A DNA stretch of 64,000 bases, taken from Candidatus Zixiibacteriota bacterium (lineage in GTDB: Bacteria > Zixibacteria > MSB-5A5 > UBA10806 > 4484-95). The translations under genes and the position numbers were made by a program. Where the stretch lies: positions 17,643 through 81,642 of the forward strand of contig JAAEQD010000159.1 of assembly GCA_024231855.1 (NCBI GenBank). Reading direction: 5' to 3'. Shown here in pieces: positions 56,182 to 64,000 of this stretch. The stretch's first letter is position 1, and each line of letters opens with the position of its first letter. Below the pieces are notes generated by a model. It searched no databases and was not told the origin of the DNA. It saw only the letters and a program-made list of their open reading frames with translations.

Positions 56182-56997
56182 CTAATCTAAATAATTGTAG
56201 AGAAATTCATAAAATTCCTCGGATTTGTCCACCATCGGGCTATGGCCCGCGCCCTCAAAGGCCTGAACTTCCATGTTGTTTTCCTTAAGAAATGCCAGGG
56301 TCTCATTGCTCAAACTCTTAGTCCCGTAACAGAAAACACGGGGGTTAGACAGCGAACAATAGATTTCGCCGATCTCGCTTTTATATGGCCCAGCCAATGA
56401 GCTGTTTCTGGCCACCAACTCTTTAGCATTGGCCAGGAAAGCCTCGGGCCGGCAGAAGTTCAAACCGGCGTAATACAACCTCAGTGAACGGATACGTTGG
56501 GAACTGAAAAATATCTTATCCCGCATCAAATCATTGAAAAACCATTTCTCAAATACACCTTCACGATCGGCTTCGATAGCCTTGCCGGATAAAAACAGAT
56601 CAAACTGGGTAACATCGCCCTCGATATTGATATATTTCTTAATCAATCCATCGGTATCGGCCTGGCAGAGAAGGGTGGTCAAATCGCCGCCCATCGAATG
56701 ACCGAGCAGGATTATATTATCTAATCGATATTCATTTATCAACCGCCACAATCTTTGAAGATGCGCCTCGTAACAATAGCCGTTTTCCGAGGACGCCTGT
56801 GAGCTTTTACCATAACCGATCAAGTCCGGCACGATTATGTTAAATGAGTCTAACTGCCCGTATTTGAAAACATCCTCGAAACTCAAGCCCGAATCACCCA
56901 GACCATGGACGAATAGAAGAGATCTCCGACCGGGTTTTATACCGTTATGCCTGATATACATAAGCTCGTTATCTAGTTTTAAATAGCGTTCATCCAT
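56182..56997 (-). CDS. alpha/beta-fold hydrolase
   Basis: A 271-residue hydrolase with oxyanion motif FVHGLGDSG, nucleophile Ser101 in GHSMGGD, and catalytic His252 in GAGHSPMVD. The usual Asp in the strand before the lid (here VFCYGTKSLSN) is not evident, so the acid residue may be elsewhere. No signal peptide, so it is cytoplasmic. An AAAGGA site precedes the ATG, and the gene starts 18 nt after the stop of a 45-codon membrane-peptide gene, so the two are probably co-transcribed. Substrate unknown; an esterase, lipase or C-C hydrolase role is possible. Confidence 0.85.
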   Translation of the reverse strand: MDERYLKLDNELMYIRHNGIKPGRRSLLFVHGLGDSGLSFEDVFKYGQLDSFNIIVPDLIGYGKSSQASSENGYCYEAHLQRLWRLINEYRLDNIILLGHSMGGDLTTLLCQADTDGLIKKYINIEGDVTQFDLFLSGKAIEADREGVFEKWFFNDLMRDKIFFSSQRIRSLRLYYAGLNFCRPEAFLANAKELVARNSSLAGPYKSEIGEIYCSLSNPRVFCYGTKSLSNETLAFLKENNMEVQAFEGAGHSPMVDKSEEFYEFLYNYLD

Positions 56998-57015
56998 AAT
57001 CTATTCCTTTATATT

Positions 57016-57153
57016 TCAGGAAGCGTCGCTTTCGGCAATATTTTCCAGTTTATCCAGTCTTGTCTTAATCTTCCTGACTTCGTTCGCTTGCATCAACACC
57101 GCCGCAAACGCGATAATCCCAAATACGAAACCAAGAATCGCGTAAGATTCCAT
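57016..57153 (-). CDS. 45-residue single-pass membrane protein
   Basis: This small gene has an excellent ribosome site (AGGAGGGG, 3 nt before the ATG at 57153) and ends TGA at 57016-57018. The product begins MESYAILGFVFGIIAFAAVL, a single hydrophobic helix, followed by a charged, probably coiled-coil tail (ANEVRKIKTRLDKLENIAES). It lies directly upstream of the alpha/beta hydrolase gene. Similar small helix-plus-coil proteins are common in bacteria but mostly uncharacterised. Confidence 0.75.
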   Translation of the reverse strand: MESYAILGFVFGIIAFAAVLMQANEVRKIKTRLDKLENIAESDAS

Positions 57154-57231
57154 TTCCCCTCCTGTTTTATTGTTATCTGTTATTAGAGCTATTATAGATG
57201 ATAAAAGCTGAGGTTACAAGGGGCGACTAAT

Positions 57232-57265
57232 AAAAAACAAGCAGGCCGATTAAAATTCGGCCTGC
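57232..57265 (-). terminator. intrinsic terminator of glutaminyl-tRNA synthetase gene
   Basis: GCAGGCCGA (57241-57249) pairs perfectly with TCGGCCTGC (57257-57265) across a 7-nt loop. On the minus strand it is followed by TTGTTTTTTATT (57232-57240 region). It lies 27 nt past the glnS stop. Confidence 0.85.
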
Positions 57266-57291
57266 CCGTAAATAATCATAACGTATAGCTT

Positions 57292-59016
57292 CTACTTGCC
57301 CTTCTTCTGCATCTTGGCCCAGGTATCACGCAGATTTACCGTGCGATTGAAAACCGGCGACTCGGGTTTGGAATCCTTCGAATCGATACAGAAATAGCCG
57401 TGACGGATAAACTGGAAATACTCGCCCGGCTTCGCCTCGGATAAACCGGGCTCGACCTTGCACGAGCTTAAAACCTCAAGCGAATCGGGATTGATATTGG
57501 CCGTGAAATCCTGACCTTCCTCGACCTCCTCGGGATTCTCTTTGGCAAACAGATTATCGAATAAGCGAACTTCGGCATCGAGAGCCTGATCGGCGCATAC
57601 CCAGTGAAGTGTGCCTTTTACCTTGCGGCCATCCTGTGATGAGCCGCTTTTAGTAGCCGGATCATAGGTACAGCGCAGTTCGATCACCTCACCGTTATCA
57701 TCCTTAACGAAATCGGTGCAGGTGATAAAGTAAGCGTGCTTCAGACGTACCTCGCGGCCGGGACCGAGCCGGAAGAATTTCCTGGATGGCTCCTCCATAA
57801 AATCGGTCCGCTCGATATAAATCTCCCTACTAAACGGTATATTGCGTGTGCCGGCTTCGGGGTCTTCCGGGTTGTTGATCGCTTCCAGCGCCTCTGTTTG
57901 GCCCTCGGGGTAATTCGTGATAATCACCTTAAGCGGCTTAAGCACTCCCATAACCCGCGTTGCCCGCTTGTTTAAATCTTCACGCAACTGATGTTCCAGC
58001 AAAGCCAGATCGACTGTGCTGGCGCGCTTGGCTACTCCCACACGGTCAGCGAATGCCCGGATCGATTCAGGCGAATAACCCCGCCGGCGCAATCCCGATA
58101 AAGTCGGCATCCGGGGATCATCCCAACCGCCCAGGCTGGTTATTTTTGTCTTATCATTAGCTGTTATTCGATCTTCATTGACCAAACGAACCAGTTTGCG
58201 CTTGCTCATTACGGTATAAGTCAAGCCAAGCCGGGCGAATTCGATTTGCTGAGGATGGTGAACGCCAAGCTGATCAATATACCAATCGTAGAGTGGCCGA
58301 TGGTCCTCGAATTCCAACGAGCACAAAGAATGTGTGATCCCCTCAATAGAGTCCGACAAGCAGTGCGTGAAATCATACATCGGATAAATGTTCCATTTGT
58401 CGCCGGTTCGGTGATGCGGCATTTTCATTATCCGGTAAATAACCGGATCACGCATATTCAAATTGCCCGATGTCATATCGATTTTGGCCCGTAGCGTACG
58501 CGATCCATCGGGGAATTCGCCGGCTTTCATCCGTTTGAATAAATCCAGGTTTTCCTCAACCGAACGGTCGCGGAAAGGACTATTTTGGCCGGGCTGGGTC
58601 AGGGTACCCCGATACTCCCGGGTCTGGTCAGCGTTCAAATCGCAAATATACGCCTTGCCATCCTTGATCAATTGTACGGCGTATTCGTATAGCCTATCGA
58701 AGTAATCCGAGGCGTAATACAAGCGATCCTGCCAATCGAATCCCAGCCAATGGATATCTTCAATAATCGAATCCACATACTCGACTTCTTCCTTGCTGGG
58801 ATTGGTATCGTCGAAACGCAAATTGTATAATCCCTTATATCGTTCAGCGGTGCCGAAATCGATACATATCGCCTTGGCGTGTCCAATATGAAGACAGCCG
58901 TTGGGTTCCGGAGGGAACCTGGTATGAACGCGCCCTTCGTTTTTGTTATTTGTCAGGTCTTCATCGATAATATTCCAGATGAAGTTGGATGGGGTTGCTG
59001 TATCAGTCGAGGCCAT
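57292..59016 (-). CDS. glnS: glutamine--tRNA ligase
   Basis: A 574-residue class I aminoacyl-tRNA synthetase. It has the HIGH motif at residues 43-46 ([12 protein letters not shown]), the GlnRS-specific FRFDDTNP-type loop NLRFDDTNP (66-74), [15 protein letters not shown], and the KMSKS equivalent VMSKRK (269-274). The C-terminal beta-barrel anticodon-binding region contains the [18 protein letters not shown] stretch. It charges tRNA-Gln directly. RBS AAGGGAG precedes the ATG. It appears to be a single-gene unit with its own terminator. Presence of GlnRS suggests that direct glutaminylation is used rather than only the GatCAB route. Confidence 0.95.
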   Translation of the reverse strand: MASTDTATPSNFIWNIIDEDLTNNKNEGRVHTRFPPEPNGCLHIGHAKAICIDFGTAERYKGLYNLRFDDTNPSKEEVEYVDSIIEDIHWLGFDWQDRLYYASDYFDRLYEYAVQLIKDGKAYICDLNADQTREYRGTLTQPGQNSPFRDRSVEENLDLFKRMKAGEFPDGSRTLRAKIDMTSGNLNMRDPVIYRIMKMPHHRTGDKWNIYPMYDFTHCLSDSIEGITHSLCSLEFEDHRPLYDWYIDQLGVHHPQQIEFARLGLTYTVMSKRKLVRLVNEDRITANDKTKITSLGGWDDPRMPTLSGLRRRGYSPESIRAFADRVGVAKRASTVDLALLEHQLREDLNKRATRVMGVLKPLKVIITNYPEGQTEALEAINNPEDPEAGTRNIPFSREIYIERTDFMEEPSRKFFRLGPGREVRLKHAYFITCTDFVKDDNGEVIELRCTYDPATKSGSSQDGRKVKGTLHWVCADQALDAEVRLFDNLFAKENPEEVEEGQDFTANINPDSLEVLSSCKVEPGLSEAKPGEYFQFIRHGYFCIDSKDSKPESPVFNRTVNLRDTWAKMQKKGK

Positions 59017-59280
59017 CTGACGGCTCCCTTCTTGCTTTTATCTTTACCATTAGCTATTATTTATTTCGGCATTTTTATTGTTTTTTCTACCTCAACATAT
59101 ACCGAACGACATTGAGATTAAATCGTTCAATTACAAATTCAAACGTATTATATCAAACGATAGTTCTCTATGCTATATCAATATTGAAATATTTCTCGTC
59201 AATGTATTATCATATAAAGCGTGTTTTTACAGCGCGAACAAACCTGGAGAACAGAATCCAGTAAATATTAGACGACGATT

Positions 59281-60228
59281 CTAGGACTGTAGGCCGAATT
59301 CGGTTCGAATTTGTTTAAGGACTTGCGACAGTTTATCCCTATCTTCTTTTGGATTGTTTTTGTCATCAATAGTTTCCTTAAGGCGCTGTAACGTCGCTTT
59401 TTCAATAATTGCATCAGGATAGAATCCGGAATTAGCAACAAAACCTTTATATTGGGCGATCTCATTTTTAACAATATTCATATTAAAATGCTCCAGCATG
59501 TAAGCAGCTCGCCATGGTACACGAGTAAATGAGCCGGTAGCGGCTTCCTTTATTAGTACATTTATTGCCTGAGCATTATCGTGGGCAAGTACGCAAAGCT
59601 GCTTCATGAATTTGCCAAAATATGCCGCCGTGTAGGCCAAAAACGCGTATTCATCATCAGTTAAGTTTAGCTCATCACGCCATAGCATAACCTCTAAAAA
59701 TTCTTCATATTTCAGTAGAATTTCATCGGATTTATTCCAACCCCAAATTCCTTTTTCCAGTAGTTTTTGGGCGTCTCTAGCCTCAATTGCTATTTTAGGC
59801 TCATGGCTTAGTTCTTCAATAGTCGATTCTAAAACTTCCTGGATTTGTTTTTCTCCCCCTAATCTATCGGAGTATTCACATTGACGGATACCGGCCAGGT
59901 CAAAAGGAATTTCTTCTCCCTCTTGCTTAAGAAGTATTACTTGTCGTTTTAATGCATGACAGATGCCTAATTCATAATAAACATTAGGATTAGCCCCGGT
60001 TAAATCAGCGATGATTATCTTTGCCTTAAGAATTTCGTCGAAAATTTGGAATAAGATTGGATCGGAGGCAATATTATAATCAGCCCGCTCGCATCGCATC
60101 CCCAGCTTTTCGACAGCTGGTTTAATCCCTTCCTTGTAAATGTTACTTAAATCATCTCGAAAAGGCATAATCACGAAACAAAGCTTTTCATCGATTTCGA
60201 CTTCTCGGTGAAGATAATCGTATATCAT
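59281..60228 (-). CDS. protein with nucleoside 2-deoxyribosyltransferase-like/TIR-related N-terminal domain
   Basis: A 315-residue protein. Residues 16-140 form a Rossmann-like domain: CFVIMPFRDD, then a helix, ILKAKIIIADLTGANPNVYYELG (Asp75 and Glu86 at the presumed nucleotide/glycosidase site), HALKRQVILL and IPFDLAGIRQCEY. This pattern is shared by nucleoside 2-deoxyribosyltransferase-like and some TIR-like proteins that bind or cleave nucleotides. The C-terminal 170 residues are helical and unrecognised. Defence or nucleotide signalling is possible because of the domain, but there are no associated nucleases or sensors next to it. Single gene; the 264 nt to glnS hold nothing notable. Confidence 0.65.
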   Translation of the reverse strand: MIYDYLHREVEIDEKLCFVIMPFRDDLSNIYKEGIKPAVEKLGMRCERADYNIASDPILFQIFDEILKAKIIIADLTGANPNVYYELGICHALKRQVILLKQEGEEIPFDLAGIRQCEYSDRLGGEKQIQEVLESTIEELSHEPKIAIEARDAQKLLEKGIWGWNKSDEILLKYEEFLEVMLWRDELNLTDDEYAFLAYTAAYFGKFMKQLCVLAHDNAQAINVLIKEAATGSFTRVPWRAAYMLEHFNMNIVKNEIAQYKGFVANSGFYPDAIIEKATLQRLKETIDDKNNPKEDRDKLSQVLKQIRTEFGLQS

Positions 60229-60485
60229 GAGAACATCTCCTTGGATTTGATCGACTTATTAACTTGCAAAAATTGTTCCTGGATATTTAAAGTTATGAGT
60301 TACTAAAACCCTCTTTGATGCGATTATCCAAAAACTTAAAGCGAGTTAAACTATTCGCCGTTTGCCACCAATATTATTGTAGATTATATATAGCCCGGCA
60401 AAGATAATCAATAGAAAACTCAGAGATTGTATGGATATTTATCGGTCATTCAAAGCACAATATTTGATGTATTTATCGACTCAAC

Positions 60486-61226
60486 TCAGAAGCCGAATTC
60501 CAGGCCGTTTTTGATGCCCAGATCGTAGTGTTTTATATCTATCGGCGGCCTGGAATCATAGCGATATTGAATTGTGGTAGTCAGGGCGAAATAACCTGTA
60601 ATCTTCACTTTAAATTGGCCTTCATTCAAGATACGGTAGTCATTTATATTTTCTGTTGACGGTTGTATATAGATCGTATTAGTAAATGAAATACTGTCAG
60701 CATTGCTGAAATTCAGCGTCATATAAAAACTGCCTCGAACGAGCCTGGAAATATCTCCTGATGATAACTCCTCGTATTCATACATCCCTGTAATTCCATT
60801 CGCCATTTTGAAATTTTCGCTATTAACAGCTATTACTCTAATACCAGAACCGGCCAGGTAACGATGCTCCAGATGACGGGATCGATCGTATTGGGCCTGG
60901 ATAAATAATTCATATATGTACTTTTTTGTAAAATCGTAATTGTAGCGAAAATGGGAAAAACCTTTGTTGATTATCGAGCCGCCATTAGATGAAACGCGCG
61001 AAAGATTATTGAGAATGAACATCTGATGACGGCCGGTTCGCCAAATTAGATTCGGGCCTAAACCGATCTCTGTGAATTCCGAATTACCCCTGACAATCTT
61101 ATAGGAGAGGTCAATAGAGCCGGCTATGCCGGGTTCAGTCAATCCCAGCCGCATCTTTTCGATATTAACCTGGCCATAAACCGATGCTGATAATATTAGC
61201 ATAATCGTGATTATTTTAATTTTCAT
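60486..61226 (-). CDS. outer-membrane protein, DUF481-like
   Basis: A 246-residue protein with a signal peptide (residues 1-18, ending SVYG). It contains amphipathic beta strands with alternating aromatics. The C-terminal RYDSRPPIDIKHYDLGIKNG stretch ending in ...LEFGF has a terminal Phe and resembles DUF481 (YdiY-like) outer-membrane barrels, whose last strands read YxSxPxxxxKxxD...GLxYxF. Role unknown. It is divergent from the beta-helix gene at 61403. Confidence 0.65.
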   Translation of the reverse strand: MKIKIITIMLILSASVYGQVNIEKMRLGLTEPGIAGSIDLSYKIVRGNSEFTEIGLGPNLIWRTGRHQMFILNNLSRVSSNGGSIINKGFSHFRYNYDFTKKYIYELFIQAQYDRSRHLEHRYLAGSGIRVIAVNSENFKMANGITGMYEYEELSSGDISRLVRGSFYMTLNFSNADSISFTNTIYIQPSTENINDYRILNEGQFKVKITGYFALTTTIQYRYDSRPPIDIKHYDLGIKNGLEFGF

Positions 61227-61402
61227 TAAATCCTCGCATCCTCAAAACCTGATATTTTTCATCCTGCCGGTAAAATTACCTTAATCACCAAATTCTATCA
61301 ACCAAAAATTGTTAATTGTAAATAGCAAAATAGATATTGTCAATTATAGGATTTATTATATATTATTATCAAAACACGGCAATCTTCCCGAAAGGAGGTT
61401 TA

Positions 61403-62401
61403 ATGTACAAATTATTAATACTGCTAATCGCGATTATATTGATCGCCAGTACGCCGGCCCTGGCATATCAGAGCCTTCAGATCCTTTTCTCTGAAGCCGA
61501 AAGTCAGGGTGGCTATGATAAATACATCGAGCTTGATCCGGGTATCGAATACCTGGGCGATCTGAGAATTGGCTCCGGTTTAAATGTTTATCTCAACGGA
61601 AATGGCGCCAAAGTTTACGCCCAGAATAATAATCTGATTCATATAGGCGTTACCGGTTCTAACCTGGATATTCAAAACTGTATCTTGATCGGCGGTTTGG
61701 GCGGCATATATTTCGTAAACGAAGCATCCGGAACTATTAAAAACAATTCGATTTCAGGTTGTATTGATACCGGTATCAAGATAATGTATCCCAATCTTGG
61801 CGCCGGCACATATGTGTATGATAATATTGTAACTGATTGCTGCTATGGATTTTATTGTGTTGAAGGCGAACATCCGGCATACTTGGGCTATAATACTATT
61901 TACGATGCCTTCAGATATCGGTACGCGGAATTCTGCCCCAGCTGAGGCGGCGATTCGGTAGAACCGTTTTCTCCCGGTCTGGGAGATCAGGATTTAGATC
62001 CGATGTTTATTGATCCAGCCAACAACGATTTCAATCTTCAAGTAGATTCGCCGTGTATTGCCAGCGGCCGATATAGCGATGACAGGGGGGCGCTACCCTA
62101 TATTCAAACATCGGTTGATGATTCAGCTAATCAGCCTACGCAACTGGCCTTATTTAGCTGTTATCCAAATCCGTTCAACGCGACGACAACAATTGAATAT
62201 AATCTGCTCGAATCAGGTTTCGTAACCGTGGAAATATTCAATATTCTCGGTGAAAAAGTGACAACACTGGTCAACGGCCGCCAGCCGGCCGGACATAAAA
62301 AAGTATCATGGAACGCCGCCGGTGTGGCCTCGGGTACGTATTTCTATAAAATCCAAGCCGACGACTGGGCTGAGACGAAAAAGATGTCGCTTCTTAAATA
62401 G
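61403..62401 (+). pseudogene. beta-helix protein with T9SS type A tail, interrupted by one in-frame TGA
   Basis: AAAGGAGG lies a few nt before the ATG at 61403. The 333-codon frame encodes a signal peptide (LLILLIAIILIASTPALA), beta-helix coils (GNGAKVYAQNNNL, GTIKNNSISGC), the DPMFIDPANNDFNLQVDSPC motif typical before the tail of these proteins, and a complete T9SS type A sorting domain (CYPNPFNATTTIEYNL...ILGEKVTTL...GTYFYKI). A TGA at 61943-61945 interrupts it after AEFCPS, but the frame continues unchanged to TAA at 62401 and both halves are intact. A recent nonsense mutation (for example TGG to TGA) or sequencing error is most likely; recoding is a remote alternative. Other genes here use TGA as stop. 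Confidence 0.8.
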
Positions 62402-62758
62402 TAAAGATTTTCTCGTAACCGGCTCTTTTAAGGGCCGGTTTTTTTATTGACTCGGATAAATCTAAACATCACGTAAGTATTACCTAATTAACTCATAATC
62501 CTCGGTTAAGAGGTCAGATGAAGTTTGTTCGGATTAAGATAAACTGTTAATTTTCAGTCTTAACTGAGTGATCATGCTGTGATTTTGAAACTAATGACTT
62601 TTGGGAGGGCGATAATAGATTTTTTAAAAGAGCTAATTTACTTGCTTATCGGATCGGTAATGGGCAAAGTTATTGGTAATACACGATATTTGGCATTGAC
62701 AATCGTTATTTATATGCTAAATTTAAAGTATTGATGATAATATTCAAAAGGAGTGAAG
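62402..62758. other. intergenic region before the papain-like protease
   Basis: Apart from the terminator at its left end, these 357 nt are AT-rich and hold only very short frames. The promoter of the protease gene should lie here. Confidence 0.45.
62417..62445 (+). terminator. intrinsic terminator after T9SS-tailed gene
   Basis: AACCGGC (62417-62423) pairs with GCCGGTT (62434-62440), and a run of seven T residues follows. It lies 16 nt after the TAA of the interrupted gene. Confidence 0.85.
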
Positions 62759-64000
62759 ATGCGTAAGACGGCCATAGTTTTTATTTCACTGATGTTAGTA
62801 ATAATTCCTTTAGTTGTTGCCAAAGCGGAAGTTTCCGATGAGGTACTGAAAATTCAACAAATGATCGAGGCCAACGGACTTAAATGGACAGCCGGGCAGA
62901 CCTCGATGATGGATTTATCGCCCGAAGAGAGACAGATGCGATTGGGTTTGGAAATTCCCGATGATGTCAGGGCTCGTTTCGAAGCGTTGAACGATTCGCC
63001 GCCGCCTGTTCTATTGTCTACCCAGGATTATTTCAGTTGGGATGAGTTTGGCTGTGTTTCTGTTGTCGATGATCAGCGCAGTTGCGGATCGTGCTGGGCT
63101 TTTGCCGCAACGCACGCTTTTGAGTCAGCCTATATTATCGCCGAAGGGGTAGTTCCTGATTTCTCGGAGCAGCAAGCCCTGGTTTGTAATTTTAGCGGTT
63201 CAGACTGCGGCGGCGGCTGGATGGCGGATGCCTACCATGTCTTTATGGGTTACGGCGCGGTCGAGGAATCCTGTATGCCTTATTGCGCTAACGATGACTA
63301 TCCCTGTACTCAAGGTGAATGCACTCCAGTGGCTTACTTGGAAGGCTGCGAGGACGTACCCAACAATGTCAACGCTATCAAAAATGCTCTGATGCTTAGT
63401 CCGTTGTCGACTACTTTTACGGTTTATGATGATTTTAATTCTTATAGCAATGGCTGCTATGAACATGCCGATGTCGAACCGCTCAATCACGCCGTGGTCA
63501 TTATTGGCTGGGATGATAACATGTGCGACGGCGAAGGCGCCTGGATCGTTAAAAACAGTTGGGGCACCAATTTTGGCTGGGATGGCTTTTTCTTCATGAA
63601 ATATGGTTCGGCCGGTTTTGGCCAACATACCCAGCGTCCGGTTTATGGAACAGCCGGGATGCCGGACTTTTCGTTCTCGCCGGAGCAGATCGAAATCGAA
63701 GTACCTTCAGGCCAACAGGCTGTCGTAAATCTGGAATTTGTCAATGACGGTAATGGGCTTCTGCGCTACAATTTGACACCGGCTCAACCTGAAGGCCAGG
63801 ATGAATACGGTTACTATTGCGCCGACAGCGACGATCAGGAAGGTCCCGCGTATGATTGGGTCGATATAACAGAAATAGGCGAAGTTATCGAATTTCCTTA
63901 TAATATCGATGACGGCAACTCCGGCTGGCTCGATTTTGGCTTCGATTTCACTTATTATGGAACTGAGTATCATCGGGCCAAGGCCTGTACGAACGGTTGG
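62759..64000 (+). CDS. secreted papain-family (C1A) cysteine protease, 3' end outside window
   Basis: The frame runs from an ATG with AAAGGAG eight nt upstream to the window edge (414 codons so far). The signal peptide ends near residue 22 (VVAKA). The C1A domain has catalytic Cys112 (SCGSCWAF), His244 (LNHAVVIIGW) and Asn266 (KNSWGTNFGW), with disulfide-type cysteines (DCGGGWM). The pro-region is short (about 65 residues). After residue 290 a sandwich linker begins, and from about 345 the module EYGYYCADSDDQEGPAYDWVD...FGFDFTYYG matches the modules in the S8 (9154) and C25 (32609) proteins. More modules, and possibly a sorting tail, would lie beyond the window. Extracellular endopeptidase. 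Confidence 0.9.
   Translation, partial: MRKTAIVFISLMLVIIPLVVAKAEVSDEVLKIQQMIEANGLKWTAGQTSMMDLSPEERQMRLGLEIPDDVRARFEALNDSPPPVLLSTQDYFSWDEFGCVSVVDDQRSCGSCWAFAATHAFESAYIIAEGVVPDFSEQQALVCNFSGSDCGGGWMADAYHVFMGYGAVEESCMPYCANDDYPCTQGECTPVAYLEGCEDVPNNVNAIKNALMLSPLSTTFTVYDDFNSYSNGCYEHADVEPLNHAVVIIGWDDNMCDGEGAWIVKNSWGTNFGWDGFFFMKYGSAGFGQHTQRPVYGTAGMPDFSFSPEQIEIEVPSGQQAVVNLEFVNDGNGLLRYNLTPAQPEGQDEYGYYCADSDDQEGPAYDWVDITEIGEVIEFPYNIDDGNSGWLDFGFDFTYYGTEYHRAKACTNGW

Noticed and set aside
59017..59280. Overlapping short plus-strand frames upstream of glnS
   Set aside because: They run antisense into glnS, have no ribosome sites and encode unbiased AT-rich sequence.
61943..61990. Selenocysteine insertion at the TGA
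   Set aside because: The GGTCT-loop stem is too far from the TGA for the usual bacterial element, the protein is a secreted structural beta-helix, and no selenocysteine genes are in view. Kept only as a low-probability alternative to a nonsense mutation.

Overview
The window looks like a chromosomal segment of a Gram-negative bacterium of the FCB superphylum. The best guess is a Zixibacteria-like candidate phylum lineage; this is inferred from style, not from a marker gene. Supporting signs are several very large signal-peptide proteins, HYR and carboxypeptidase-regulatory-like modules, a repeated dockerin-like C-terminal domain, a T9SS type A sorting tail, outer-membrane barrels and lipoproteins. 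No rRNA, tRNA, CRISPR array or insertion sequence was seen.

Layout. 1-2364 (+): the end of a DUF499/COG1483 ATPase (defence-associated family) and a small YdjM-like membrane protein. 2516-8912 (-): a compact seven-gene branched-chain amino-acid type (Liv) ABC operon, in order livK-like binding protein, unknown membrane protein, methyltransferase, livH, livM, livG, livF. The first three genes are visibly more AT-rich than the last four. 9154-45104: a 36-kb block almost entirely of secreted proteins. It holds three subtilases, an M28 aminopeptidase, a C25 (gingipain-like) peptidase, a metzincin with a C-terminal membrane anchor, two beta-helix proteins, an outer-membrane barrel and two unknown exported proteins. 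Six of them end in the same ~100-residue dockerin-like domain. 45312-53019 (+): a complete six-gene reductive pyrimidine degradation operon. Uracil is reduced by PreT/PreA, opened by dihydropyrimidinase and cleaved by beta-ureidopropionase; beta-alanine is transaminated and malonate semialdehyde is oxidised to acetyl-CoA by an MmsA-type enzyme. 53116-60228: mostly minus-strand genes (FGE-like lipoprotein, winged-helix regulator with two membrane proteins and a palindromic operator candidate, alpha/beta hydrolase preceded by a 45-residue membrane protein, glutaminyl-tRNA synthetase, deoxyribosyltransferase/TIR-like protein) plus one plus-strand zinc-ribbon membrane protein. 60486-64000: a DUF481-like outer-membrane protein, a T9SS-tailed beta-helix gene interrupted by one in-frame TGA, and the start of a papain-family protease.

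The strongest candidate for an undescribed system is the set of extracellular enzymes sharing the unusual dockerin-like tail. Four unrelated peptidase types and a beta-helix protein carry it next to one another. A second beta-sandwich module is shared by subtilase, C25 and papain-type proteases. No cohesin-like partner is visible here, so whether the tail mediates complex assembly, surface attachment or only calcium-dependent folding is open.
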